Below are positions 1-7,288 of a stretch of DNA of 64,000 nucleotides, one piece after another. The notes under the pieces are model-generated. The model had not been told where the DNA came from. It made no database searches and saw only the letters and a program-made list of their open reading frames with translations. Both the position numbers and the translations under genes were made by a program. Position 1 is the first letter of the stretch. Each line of letters starts with the position of its first letter. Origin of the DNA: DASQFQ01 sp038327685 (lineage in GTDB: Bacteria; Actinomycetota; Thermoleophilia; Solirubrobacterales; Solirubrobacteraceae); NCBI GenBank assembly GCA_038327685.1, contig JBBQLH010000001.1, positions 34,063 to 98,062 of the forward strand, in the 5' to 3' direction.

Positions 1-1124
1 ATCATGGTCGCCAGCGCGGTGTCGAGCTCCTCGCCGGTCGCGCCGTTGATCGAGACCTTCGGGAGCGTCAGGCCGCCGCCGCGGTCGCCGCGCTTGCCGC
101 TCGGCTGCGGCTTGGCCGCGGCCGCTGGCTCCGCCGGCTGCTGGATCACGACCATGCCGCCGAGGTCCTGCCCGTAAGTGACGACCGCGGCCTTCTTGCC
201 CTTCCAGTCGACGAGGCGGACCTCGTGGCGGGGCAGGCCGACGAGCGTCGCGGGCGCGGACAGCTTGAACGGGACGGCCTTGGACACCGCGCCGACGCCG
301 GTGACCGCATGGTCGCCGCCGCCGCTCTCGTGCGTGGCGCCGGCGGGGGCGCTGCTCGGCACGTCGACGTTGACGACCTTCGCGTCCGCCGGCGGCGAGA
401 CGGCGAAGTCCGAGGCGGGCGCCTTGCCGTAGCGGATGTGCTCGGCCTTGAGCTCGAGCACGGGCGCGTTGTTGCCCTGCGCGTAGACGGCGGCGCGCAG
501 CGGCACGCCGTTCGCGGCGTCCCACGCCAGCGCGCCGGCGCCGAGCAGGCCGCCGTCGTGCTTCGGCGAGATCCGCACGGTGTAGGCGGGCCGGCCGGCG
601 ACGCTGCCGGGCGTCGCCCGCGACAGGTCGGCCGTCTTGGCGAGCTCGTTGAGGCTCGTCTGAACCTCGGCGAGCGTGGGGAGCTTGCCGTCGGCCTTGT
701 CCGCCGGCTGCTCGTCCTGCGGCAGCTTGCCGCGGTAGACCGTGTGCGAGCCGGAGTCGTAGACCCACGCGTTGACGCCGTCGGAGACGATCTGCGCGTC
801 GCCGTTGTCGGTCTGCAGCTCGAGGCGCAGCTTCTTGCCGTCGCCGAGCCACAACCGGCCCTTCGCGCCCTTCAGGAGCGGGCCGCCGCCCTCGAGGCTC
901 GAGGAGTCGATCAGCTTGTTGGTGAACGTGATCCTCGCGGTGATCCCGTTGACGTCGGGCGCCGCGATGGCGTCGTGGACCGCGCGGGCGAGGGGCTTGG
1001 CGGGCGGGACGGGGCCGCCGCCGACGGCGCCGAGGGCGATCGCCGTGCCTCCCGCCGCGATCGCGGCGACGGCGACGAGGAGGGCGATGAGACGACCGGT
1101 GGGGAGGGTTCGAAGCAAGCTCAT
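1..1124 (-). CDS. LolA-like secreted/membrane-anchored protein (3' part cut by window edge)
   Basis: The protein starts at ATG 1124-1122 and runs off the left edge, so only about 374 residues are visible. Residues 10-33 form a signal peptide or signal anchor with a long hydrophobic run after two arginines. The following region has the beta-rich pattern of LolA/LppX-type lipoprotein-carrier folds: a segment ending RLWLGDGKKLRLELQ, then DAQIVSDGVNAWVYDSGSHT. In this family such folds bind acyl chains or report on lipid. A later segment, YTVRISPKHDGGLLGAGALA, is typical of the actinobacterial members. A Pro/Ala/Lys-rich linker leads toward the missing C-terminus. The start is fixed by a TACGGT -10 box exactly 7 nt upstream. 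Exact function unknown; family level is fairly secure. Confidence 0.75.
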   Translation of the reverse strand, partial: MSLLRTLPTGRLIALLVAVAAIAAGGTAIALGAVGGGPVPPAKPLARAVHDAIAAPDVNGITARITFTNKLIDSSSLEGGGPLLKGAKGRLWLGDGKKLRLELQTDNGDAQIVSDGVNAWVYDSGSHTVYRGKLPQDEQPADKADGKLPTLAEVQTSLNELAKTADLSRATPGSVAGRPAYTVRISPKHDGGLLGAGALAWDAANGVPLRAAVYAQGNNAPVLELKAEHIRYGKAPASDFAVSPPADAKVVNVDVPSSAPAGATHESGGGDHAVTGVGAVSKAVPFKLSAPATLVGLPRHEVRLVDWKGKKAAVVTYGQDLGGMVVIQQPAEPAAAAKPQPSGKRGDRGGGLTLPKVSINGATGEELDTALATM

Positions 1125-1131
1125 GACAGGC

Positions 1132-1137
1132 ACCGTA
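1132..1137 (-). promoter_or_regulatory. -10 box of a leaderless promoter for the LolA-like gene
   Basis: On the minus strand this reads TACGGT, followed by exactly 7 nt and the ATG at 1124. That spacing would place the transcription start on the start codon. The same TANNNT-N7-RTG arrangement recurs at several genes in this window. Confidence 0.5.
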
Positions 1138-1158
1138 CGAACGAAGCCTGAAAGAAGC

Positions 1159-1188
1159 TTGACACCGCCTCTCATCTCCCGATCATCT
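1159..1188 (+). promoter_or_regulatory. Probable promoter of the DedA gene
   Basis: A perfect -35 hexamer TTGACA (1159-1164) is followed after 18 nt by TCATCT (1183-1188). Transcription would begin near 1195, so the TTG at 1188 cannot be the start codon. The GTG at 1209 is therefore preferred. Confidence 0.45.
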
Positions 1189-1208
1189 TGGGCTCGCAGG
1201 GTGTCGAT

Positions 1209-1841
1209 GTGCGCCAGACCCTCTCCGACCTGCTCACCCATCACGGCGTGCTCGCCGTCTTCGTCGTGATGGCGGTCGACGCCATCCTGCCGGTCGGCGG
1301 TGAGCTGACGATGCTGCTCGCGGGAGCGCTCGCGGCCGGCGCGCTGACCGGGAGCACCGTGGTCCTGGGGCACGACATCGGCACCGGCCTCGGCCCGTAC
1401 CTGGTCCTCGCCACGGCCGGCACGCTCGGCTACCTCGCAGGCTCTCTCCTCGGCTGGCAGATCGGTCGCAGCGGCGGCCGGCCGCTGCTGGAGCGCCACG
1501 GGCGCTGGCTCCATCTCGGGCCGAAGCGGATGATCGCCGCCGAGCGATGGTTCGACCGGCACGGGGCCAAGGCCGTGCTGTTCGGCCGGCTGACCCCGCT
1601 CGTTCGTTCGTTCATCTCGATCCCGGCCGGGGTGTTCGGCTCGCCGATCGTCGCCTACACCGTGCTCAGCGCGATCGGCTCGGCGCTGTGGTGCTTCGGG
1701 TTCGCCGGCGCCGGCTGGGCGCTGGGCGATAACTTCGACGCGGTGCACCGGGCGTTCCGCTACGCAGACGTCGCCGCCGTCGCCGCCGTCGCCGCCGCCG
1801 CGCTCTGGCTGCTCTCGCGTAGCCGCCGCCAAGCGCGATGA
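1209..1841 (+). CDS. DedA family membrane protein (SNARE-associated/VTT domain)
   Basis: About 210 residues, the usual DedA length. The family signature is present: a hydrophobic hairpin near the N-terminus containing a Pro-Val-Gly-Gly-Glu turn, and downstream FGRLTPLVRSFISIPAGV, which matches the conserved F-GR-x-x-P-x-VR-x(3)-P-AG block. Four to five membrane segments are visible, ending in an Ala/Val-rich helix. DedA proteins are membrane-potential-linked transporters or scramblases of lipid carriers; the substrate here is unknown. A TTG at 1188 is an alternative start but overlaps the proposed -10 box. The stop overlaps the start of the glycosyltransferase (ATGA), so the two are probably cotranscribed. 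Confidence 0.85.
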   Translation: MRQTLSDLLTHHGVLAVFVVMAVDAILPVGGELTMLLAGALAAGALTGSTVVLGHDIGTGLGPYLVLATAGTLGYLAGSLLGWQIGRSGGRPLLERHGRWLHLGPKRMIAAERWFDRHGAKAVLFGRLTPLVRSFISIPAGVFGSPIVAYTVLSAIGSALWCFGFAGAGWALGDNFDAVHRAFRYADVAAVAAVAAAALWLLSRSRRQAR

Positions 1842-3370
1842 CGAAGGTCAGCGTCGTCGTCCCGGTCTTCGAGCCGGGCCCGCTGATCGAGCCGCTGATC
1901 GACTCGCTGCTCTCCCAGACCATGCCGGCCGGCGAGCGGGAGCTCGTGTTCGTCGACGACGGCTCGCGCGACGGGACCGGCGAGCGCCTCGCCGCGCTCG
2001 CCCTCGTGCACCCTGACGTCCGCGTGGTGCGCATCCCGAACTCGGGCTGGCCCGGGCGGCCGCGCAACGTCGGCCTCGACGCGGCCGCGGGCGAGTTCGT
2101 GTTCTTCGCCGACCATGACGACTGGCTCGAGTCCGACGCGCTGGAGCGCCTGTACGCCGCCGCGAAGGAGCACGGCGCCGACATCGTCATCGGCAAGGTG
2201 GTCGGGCACGGCGGCCGGCGCACCCCGCAGCTCAGCCGCGTCGACCGGCACGGCCTCGACGCCGCCGAGGCGCCGCTCGGGCTCCTGACCCCGCACAAGC
2301 TGTTCCGCCGCGCCTTGCTGGAGGAGCACGGCATCCGGTTCCCCGAGGGCGAGCAGCGGCTGGAGGATCACCTGTTCGCGGTGCCCGCGTTCTTCGCGGC
2401 CGAGCGCATCAGCGTGCTCGTCTCGCACCCCGTCTACCACTGGGTGCTCCGCGACGACGGCCAGAACGCCTCGTACCAGCGCCCACCTCCGGACGCCCGC
2501 TTCTCGGGGGTCCGCGAGCTGGTCGCGATGGTCGACGCCCGCACGGAGCCCGGGCCGGTGCGCGACCGCTATCACCGCCACTGGTATCGCGGCAAGGTGC
2601 TCCTGCGGCTCGGCGGACCGCGGAACGACCCGGACTACCGCGCGCAGGTCCACGCGGCGGCACGGGCGCTGATCGACGAGTGCTTCCCACCGCACCTGGA
2701 TGACGCGCTCGCGTTCAACCTGCGGCTGCGGGCGCGGCTCGCCCGGCGCGACGACCCCTCCGGGCTGGAGCGCCTGGCCGGGTTCGAGTCAGGCCTGCGC
2801 GCGCGGGCCCGCGTGGTGGTCGCGCGCCCCGAGGACGGCGCGCTCATCCTCGAGGTCACCGGGCGGCTGCGGCGCGCGGGGCGGCGCGCGATCGCCGTCG
2901 TGCGCGACGGCGAGCGCCTGCTGTGGGAGCCGCCGCCCGAGCTGAGCGGGACGTTCGAGGAGGACGAGCGCGACGTCACCGACGCGCTCGACGGGCAGGT
3001 CGGCATCGTGCTGCGCTCGCAGCAGGACGAAACCGAGTGGGCGCTCACGGTCACGTCGACCACGCACATGCCGGCCGGGCCCGACCGGGCGCCGGTCTTC
3101 CCCCGCCTCAAGGGCAGCGCGCGGATCGACCCGGGGACGGCCGCCGGCGGCGGCGCGCTCCCGCCCGGGCACTACGACGTGCGGGCGACGCTCTCGATCG
3201 GCGGCTTCGCCGCCGAGACCCTGGCCCGGGCGGGCGAGGCGCCGCTCACGATCACGGTCACGCCCGACCGCCGGGTCATCCCCTCCGTGCAGGTCGGTGA
3301 GGCCCCGCGCCCCCGCTCACGGCTCGCGCGGCTGAGGCGGCGGATCGCCCGTCTCTCCCGGCGGCGATGA
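1838..3370 (+). CDS. Family 2 glycosyltransferase with C-terminal beta domain
   Basis: 510 residues. Residues 1-230 form a GT-A fold: the N-terminal VSVVVPVFE strand, FVDDGSRDGT nucleotide-binding loop, RNVGLDAAAGEFVFFADHDDW carrying the DxD-type metal site, and RLEDH near residue 170. The C-terminal half (about 300-480) has no catalytic motif and looks beta-rich, as in glycosyltransferases that build teichoic-acid-like or capsule polymers. The last 25 residues are Arg-rich and may lie on the membrane surface. It probably adds sugar or a polyol-phosphate to a cell-surface polymer in the cytoplasm. It is coupled to the upstream DedA gene by ATGA. Its 3' end overlaps the oppositely oriented histidine kinase gene by 54 bp. 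Confidence 0.85.
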   Translation: MTKVSVVVPVFEPGPLIEPLIDSLLSQTMPAGERELVFVDDGSRDGTGERLAALALVHPDVRVVRIPNSGWPGRPRNVGLDAAAGEFVFFADHDDWLESDALERLYAAAKEHGADIVIGKVVGHGGRRTPQLSRVDRHGLDAAEAPLGLLTPHKLFRRALLEEHGIRFPEGEQRLEDHLFAVPAFFAAERISVLVSHPVYHWVLRDDGQNASYQRPPPDARFSGVRELVAMVDARTEPGPVRDRYHRHWYRGKVLLRLGGPRNDPDYRAQVHAAARALIDECFPPHLDDALAFNLRLRARLARRDDPSGLERLAGFESGLRARARVVVARPEDGALILEVTGRLRRAGRRAIAVVRDGERLLWEPPPELSGTFEEDERDVTDALDGQVGIVLRSQQDETEWALTVTSTTHMPAGPDRAPVFPRLKGSARIDPGTAAGGGALPPGHYDVRATLSIGGFAAETLARAGEAPLTITVTPDRRVIPSVQVGEAPRPRSRLARLRRRIARLSRRR

Positions 3371-4639
3371 GCCGCGGACGAGCAGTCTCACGATGGGATG
3401 CGGCCCCGGCTCGACGACGTCGACGCGGCCACCCTCGGCGTGGGCGAGCGAGCGCGCGAGCGCGAGGCCGATCCCGTGCCCGCCGTTGGCGCTGCCGCGC
3501 CGCGCGAACGCCTCCTCGGGCGCGATGGCGAAGCCGGGCCCCTCGTCGGCCACCTCGACCGCGAGCCAGCCGGCGGTGTCGCGCAGCGTCGCGGTCACGC
3601 GCCCGGCGCCGTGGTGGTGCGCGTTGGTGAGGAGGACGTCGAGGATCTCGTCGACCACGCGCGGCGCCGCGCGCGCGACCGGGTCGGCGGCGTCGATGCG
3701 CACGTGCAGCGGGCGGCCGTCGGCGGCGAGCGGGCCGCGCCAGCGCCGCTCGGCGGCGTCGAGCAGCGCGCTCAGGTCGGCCGTCGCGGTGCCCGGCTGG
3801 GCGTCGCGCGCGACCGTGAGCAGGGTGTCGATCGTGCTCTGCAGCCGCTCGACCTGAGCCAGTGCCGCATCCAGCTCGGGCGGCGCCTCGGCGCGCAGCG
3901 CCAGCGCCTCGAGCTCGAGCCGCAGCGCGGCGAGCGGCGTGCGGAGCTGGTGCGACGCGTCGGCGCTGAACGCGCGCTCGCGGGTGACGAGATCATCGAG
4001 GCGCTGGGCGGTGACGTCGAGCGCCGCGCCGACCTCGTCGAGCTCGCGCACGCCGGCCCGTGGCGCGCGGGCGCCGAAGTCGCCGTCGCCGAGCCGCCGC
4101 GCGGCGCCCGCGAGCCGCTCGAGGGGGCCGGCGAGGCGCCGGGCGAGCAGGGCGGCCGCCGCCGTCGCGAGGGCGAGGACCGCGAGCGCGAGCCCGGCCA
4201 GCGCCAGCCACGCCCGGTGCGCGCGCGAGGCGACCACCGCGGCGCTGCGCTGCGCGCGCACGACGCCCGTGACGCGCTCGCCGACCACGAGCGGGACGGC
4301 GACCTCGAGCCTGCCGTCGGCCGAGCGCGCGGCCGGCCGCTGCTCGCGCAGGGCCGCTCCGGTCAGGGCGTCGGCCCGCGGCGGCCCGCCACGCCCGCCG
4401 ACGCGCCGCCCGGTCGTGTCGTAGACGGCCAGCGCCTGCGGGCCGCTGGGCAGCTCGATCGGATCGCCCGACGCGCTCCCGACGTCGATCTGGCGGGTCG
4501 CGGCGACCGTGTCGCGCTGCAGGCGCAGCAGCTCGTCGTCGCGGTAGCTGCGCTCCAGCGCGAGGGCGAGCGGGATCGCGAACAGCGTCACGGCGAGCGC
4601 GGCGACCCCGGCGATGGCGACGACGAGGCGGCGCCTCAT
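3317..4639 (-). CDS. Sensor histidine kinase
   Basis: 440 residues. TM1 spans about 4-28, an extracytoplasmic domain 30-145, TM2 about 148-172, then HAMP. The phosphoacceptor helix carries FSADASHQLRTPLAALRLEL (H-box). ATP-binding motifs follow: LLTNAHHHGAG (N-box), DEGPG (G1) and GHGIGLALARSLA (G2). The start codon overlaps the stop of the response regulator gene (ATGA), so it is the second gene of a two-gene operon. The sensor domain has no recognisable ligand-binding motif. Context suggests it controls the divergent lipoprotein/ABC-exporter operon, so an envelope stress or antimicrobial signal is plausible; that is inference. Confidence 0.92.
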   Translation of the reverse strand: MRRRLVVAIAGVAALAVTLFAIPLALALERSYRDDELLRLQRDTVAATRQIDVGSASGDPIELPSGPQALAVYDTTGRRVGGRGGPPRADALTGAALREQRPAARSADGRLEVAVPLVVGERVTGVVRAQRSAAVVASRAHRAWLALAGLALAVLALATAAAALLARRLAGPLERLAGAARRLGDGDFGARAPRAGVRELDEVGAALDVTAQRLDDLVTRERAFSADASHQLRTPLAALRLELEALALRAEAPPELDAALAQVERLQSTIDTLLTVARDAQPGTATADLSALLDAAERRWRGPLAADGRPLHVRIDAADPVARAAPRVVDEILDVLLTNAHHHGAGRVTATLRDTAGWLAVEVADEGPGFAIAPEEAFARRGSANGGHGIGLALARSLAHAEGGRVDVVEPGPHPIVRLLVRGSSPPGETGDPPPQPREP

Positions 4640-5316
4640 GCCGCGTCCAGCCGGTAGCCGACGCCGCGCAACGTGGTGATCGCCTCGGGCTCGCCGAGCT
4701 TGTTGCGCAGCGTGCCGACGTGGGTGTCGAGCGTCTTGGTGGCGCCGAGCCAGTCCGTGTCCCAGACCTCGCGCATGATCCGCTCGCGCGTGACGGCGCG
4801 CCCGGCCTCGGCGACGAGCAGCGCGAGCAGGTCGAACTCCTTCGGGCGCAGCTCGAGCTCCTGCTCGCCGCGCCACGCGCGGCGCGCGGGGAGGTCGACG
4901 GTGAGATCCCCCGCGCGCATGGGCTCCGGCGCGTCGTCGGGCGCGCTCGCGATCGTGCGGCGCAGGTGCGCGCGCACGCGGGCGAGCAGCTCGGAGAGGC
5001 GGAAGGGCTTGACGAGGTAGTCGTCGGCGCCCGCGTCGAGCCCGGACACGATGTCGAGCTCCTGGTCGCGCGCGGTGAGGATGAGGATCGCGAGGTCGGG
5101 ACGAGCGGCGCGCAGGCGCCGGCACACCTCGACGCCGTCGACGTCGGGCAGGCCGAGGTCGAGCACGACGAGGCCGACATCGTCGCTGACCATGGACAGC
5201 GCGGGGCGGCCGCGGTCGGTGCGCCGGACGCGGTAGCCCTGGCTGTCGAGCACCCGTACGAGGCCGGAGGCGATCGCCTCGTCGTCCTCGACGACCAGGA
5301 TGCCGGGCAGGCTCAC
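4636..5316 (-). CDS. OmpR/PhoB-family response regulator
   Basis: 226 residues from GTG 5316 (SLPGILVVEDDEA). Receiver domain residues 4-118 contain the acidic pair in VVEDDEA, the phosphoacceptor Asp in VVLDLGLPD, the Thr in LTARD and the Lys in YLVKPF. Residues about 130-225 form the winged-helix DNA-binding domain (LRPKEFDLLALL, TLDTHVGTLRNKLG, LRGVGYRL), which identifies the OmpR/PhoB class. Such proteins bind as dimers to direct repeats spaced about 11 bp, and exactly such repeats (TTGACC) lie just upstream at 5358-5396. A longer reading with extra N-terminal residues is possible but lacks the family boundary. Confidence 0.93.
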   Translation of the reverse strand: MSLPGILVVEDDEAIASGLVRVLDSQGYRVRRTDRGRPALSMVSDDVGLVVLDLGLPDVDGVEVCRRLRAARPDLAILILTARDQELDIVSGLDAGADDYLVKPFRLSELLARVRAHLRRTIASAPDDAPEPMRAGDLTVDLPARRAWRGEQELELRPKEFDLLALLVAEAGRAVTRERIMREVWDTDWLGATKTLDTHVGTLRNKLGEPEAITTLRGVGYRLDAA

Positions 5317-5357
5317 AGTCCGGACGCTAGCGCTCGTACGGCGCCGGGCCGCGAGGT

Positions 5358-5396
5358 TTGACCGGGCGTTGACCTTCGCGGGGCTTCCCATTGACC
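5358..5396. promoter_or_regulatory. Three helically phased TTGACC direct repeats (probable response-regulator operator)
   Basis: TTGACC occurs at 5358-5363, 5369-5374 and 5391-5396, with start-to-start spacings of 11 and 22 bp, one and two helical turns. The repeats fill the gap between the divergent response-regulator and lipoprotein genes. Direct repeats with 11-bp phasing are the known binding mode of OmpR/PhoB regulators. A fourth site at about 5380 would complete the series but is not conserved. Confidence 0.6.
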
Positions 5397-5405
5397 GGCC
5401 GGCCC

Positions 5406-5411
5406 TAGCGT
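5406..5411 (+). promoter_or_regulatory. -10 box of a leaderless promoter for the lipoprotein gene
   Basis: TAGCGT is followed by 7 nt and ATG 5419. The last TTGACC repeat ends 9 nt upstream of this box, so a bound response regulator would sit beside RNA polymerase, consistent with activation. No good -35 hexamer is visible. Confidence 0.5.
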
Positions 5412-5418
5412 GGCCGCC

Positions 5419-6000
5419 ATGACCCGCCTCCCCATCGCGCTCGCCCTGCTCCTCGTGCTCCTCGCCGGGTGCGGTGGCTCGAGCTCCTCTTCATCTTCGA
5501 AGCCCGTCGACCCGAACGCCAAGGAGTCCAGCCCGGCCGGCGACATCCCCGACAACCAGGCGTATGTCCGCTACTCCCCCCCGGGCGCCGACTACACCGT
5601 GAAGGTGCCGGAGGGCTGGGCCCGCACCTCCAAGGGCGGCGCCGTCACCTTCACGGACAAGCTCAACTCGATCCGCATGGAGGAGCGCTCGGCGCAGGCC
5701 GCGCCGAACGCAGCCGTCGCGAAGCGCGCCGAGCTCCCGCGGCTCAAGCAGTCGGTCAAGGGCTTCCAGTCGCCCAAGGTCAGCACGGTGAAGCGCTCAT
5801 CCGGGCCGGCGGTGCGGATCACCTATCTCGCCGACGCGCAGGCGGATCCGGTGACGCAGCGGAAGGGGACGAACGCGGTCGAGCGCTACCTCTTCTCCCG
5901 CAACGGCAAGCAGGTCGTGCTCACCCTCTCCGGCCCCAAGGGCGCGGACAACGTCGATCCCTGGAAGCTCGTCACGGAATCGCTGAGCTGGTCGCGATGA
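5419..6000 (+). CDS. Secreted lipoprotein of unknown function
   Basis: 193 residues from ATG 5419. A lipoprotein signal peptide ends in the lipobox LLAGC, followed by a Gly/Ser linker. The mature part (about residues 45-190) contains RYSPPGADYTVKVPEGWAR and VTLSGPKGADNVDPWKLV, a pattern seen in small surface-exposed PsbP/LpqN-like lipoproteins; I do not claim an exact family. It is the first gene of an operon with two ABC ATPases and an FtsX-like permease; its stop overlaps the next start. It may be a substrate-sensing or accessory component of that exporter. GTG 5410 is an alternative start but the leaderless promoter favours 5419. Confidence 0.8.
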   Translation: MTRLPIALALLLVLLAGCGGSSSSSSSKPVDPNAKESSPAGDIPDNQAYVRYSPPGADYTVKVPEGWARTSKGGAVTFTDKLNSIRMEERSAQAAPNAAVAKRAELPRLKQSVKGFQSPKVSTVKRSSGPAVRITYLADAQADPVTQRKGTNAVERYLFSRNGKQVVLTLSGPKGADNVDPWKLVTESLSWSR

Positions 6001-6650
6001 CGCCGGTGCTGGAGGCCCGCAGCCTCTACCGCTTCTTCCACGCCGGCGAGGACGAGGCGCTCGCGCTGCAGGGCGTCTCGCTCGCGGTCGAGCGCGGCGA
6101 GGTGGTCGCCGTCACCGGCCCGTCGGGCTCGGGCAAGTCGACGCTGCTCGCGTGCCTGGCCGGCCTCGACGAGCCCGACGGCGGCACCGTGACCGTTGAC
6201 GGCGCGCGGCTGTCGCGGCGGCCGGAGGAGGAGCGCGCCGCCGTGCGCGCGCGGCGGATCGGGATGCTCTTCCAGTCGGCCAACCTGATCGGCCACCTGA
6301 GCGTGACCGAGAACATCGCCGTCGCCCAGGGGCTCGGGGGCGGCACGATGGCGCCGCGCGAGCTGCTCGACCGCTGCGGCATCGCGGCGCGCGGGCACGC
6401 GCGGCCCGCCGAGCTCTCCGGCGGCGAACTGGCGCGCGCGGGCCTTGCCGTCGCGCTCGCGAACGACCCCGCGATCCTGCTGGCCGACGAGCCGACCGGC
6501 GAGCTCGACGAGGCGACCGCGGCGCGCGTGCTCGCCCTGCTGGCCGAGCACGCCGAGAACGGCACCGCGATCCTCCTGGTCACGCACGACCCGGCGGTGG
6601 CCGCGGCCGCGGGCCGCGAGATCCGGCTGCACGACGGGCGCCTCGCGTGA
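5997..6650 (+). CDS. ABC transporter ATP-binding protein (MacB/LolD type), first of a pair
   Basis: 217 residues. Walker A is GPSGSGKST, the Q-loop is FQSANLI, the signature motif is LSGGELARA with Glu in place of the usual Gln, Walker B is ILLADEPTGELDE, and the switch His lies in VTHDP. Length and motifs fit the LolD/MacB group that pairs with FtsX-like permeases. The start overlaps the lipoprotein stop (ATGA). The altered signature suggests this subunit may contribute an asymmetric ATP site together with the second ATPase that follows. Confidence 0.9.
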   Translation: MTPVLEARSLYRFFHAGEDEALALQGVSLAVERGEVVAVTGPSGSGKSTLLACLAGLDEPDGGTVTVDGARLSRRPEEERAAVRARRIGMLFQSANLIGHLSVTENIAVAQGLGGGTMAPRELLDRCGIAARGHARPAELSGGELARAGLAVALANDPAILLADEPTGELDEATAARVLALLAEHAENGTAILLVTHDPAVAAAAGREIRLHDGRLA

Positions 6651-7288
6651 CCGAGCCACTCGTCCGCTGCGACGGCGCGACCCGCACCTACGGGCGCGGG
6701 GACACCGCGACGGTCGGCCTCCAGCCCACCGACTGCGAGGTCCTCCCGGGCGCGCGCATCGCGCTGGTCGGGCCGTCGGGCTCCGGCAAGTCGACGCTCC
6801 TGCACCTGATGGCCGGGCTCGACCAGCCGACGCGCGGGAGCGTGACCTGGCCCGGGCTCGACGAGCGGCCCGCCGTCGTCTTCCAGGGGCCGAGCCTCCT
6901 GCCGCCGCTCACGGTGCGCGAGAACGTCGCGCTGCCGCTGATCCTCGCCGGCGCCGCCGACGCCGCCGCGCGGATCCGCGCCCTCGAGGCGCTCGAGCGC
7001 CTCGGCCTCGCCGAGCTCGCCGACAAGCTGCCGGAGGAGATCTCGGGGGGGCAGGCCCAGCGCGTGGCGATCGCCCGCGCCCTCGCCGGCGCGCCGCGGC
7101 TGCTGCTCGCCGACGAGCCGACCGGCCAGCTCGACGGCGCGACGGCGACGGCGGTCGTCGATGCGCTGCTCGGCGCCGCCGACCGCGCGGGCGCCGCGCT
7201 CGTGGTCGCGACCCACGACCCCGTCGTCGCCGGGCGTCTCGCCGAGCGTGCGGAGATGCACAGCGGGAGGCTGCAGTGGTCGCGCTGA
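6647..7288 (+). CDS. ABC transporter ATP-binding protein (MacB/LolD type), second of a pair
   Basis: 213 residues from GTG 6647, overlapping the preceding stop. Walker A is GPSGSGKST, the signature is ISGGQAQRVAIARAL (canonical), Walker B is LLLADEPTGQLDG, and the switch His is in ATHDP. It differs enough from its neighbour to be an old duplication. With the single large permease downstream it likely forms an ABC complex that moves lipids, lipoproteins or antimicrobial compounds in the envelope. Its 3' end overlaps the permease start by 13 bp, implying tight translational coupling. Confidence 0.9.
   Translation: MTEPLVRCDGATRTYGRGDTATVGLQPTDCEVLPGARIALVGPSGSGKSTLLHLMAGLDQPTRGSVTWPGLDERPAVVFQGPSLLPPLTVRENVALPLILAGAADAAARIRALEALERLGLAELADKLPEEISGGQAQRVAIARALAGAPRLLLADEPTGQLDGATATAVVDALLGAADRAGAALVVATHDPVVAGRLAERAEMHSGRLQWSR

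Noticed and set aside
1744..1803. GCCGTC/GCCGCC tandem run
   Set aside because: It codes for the Ala/Val-rich last helix of the DedA protein; simple codon repetition.
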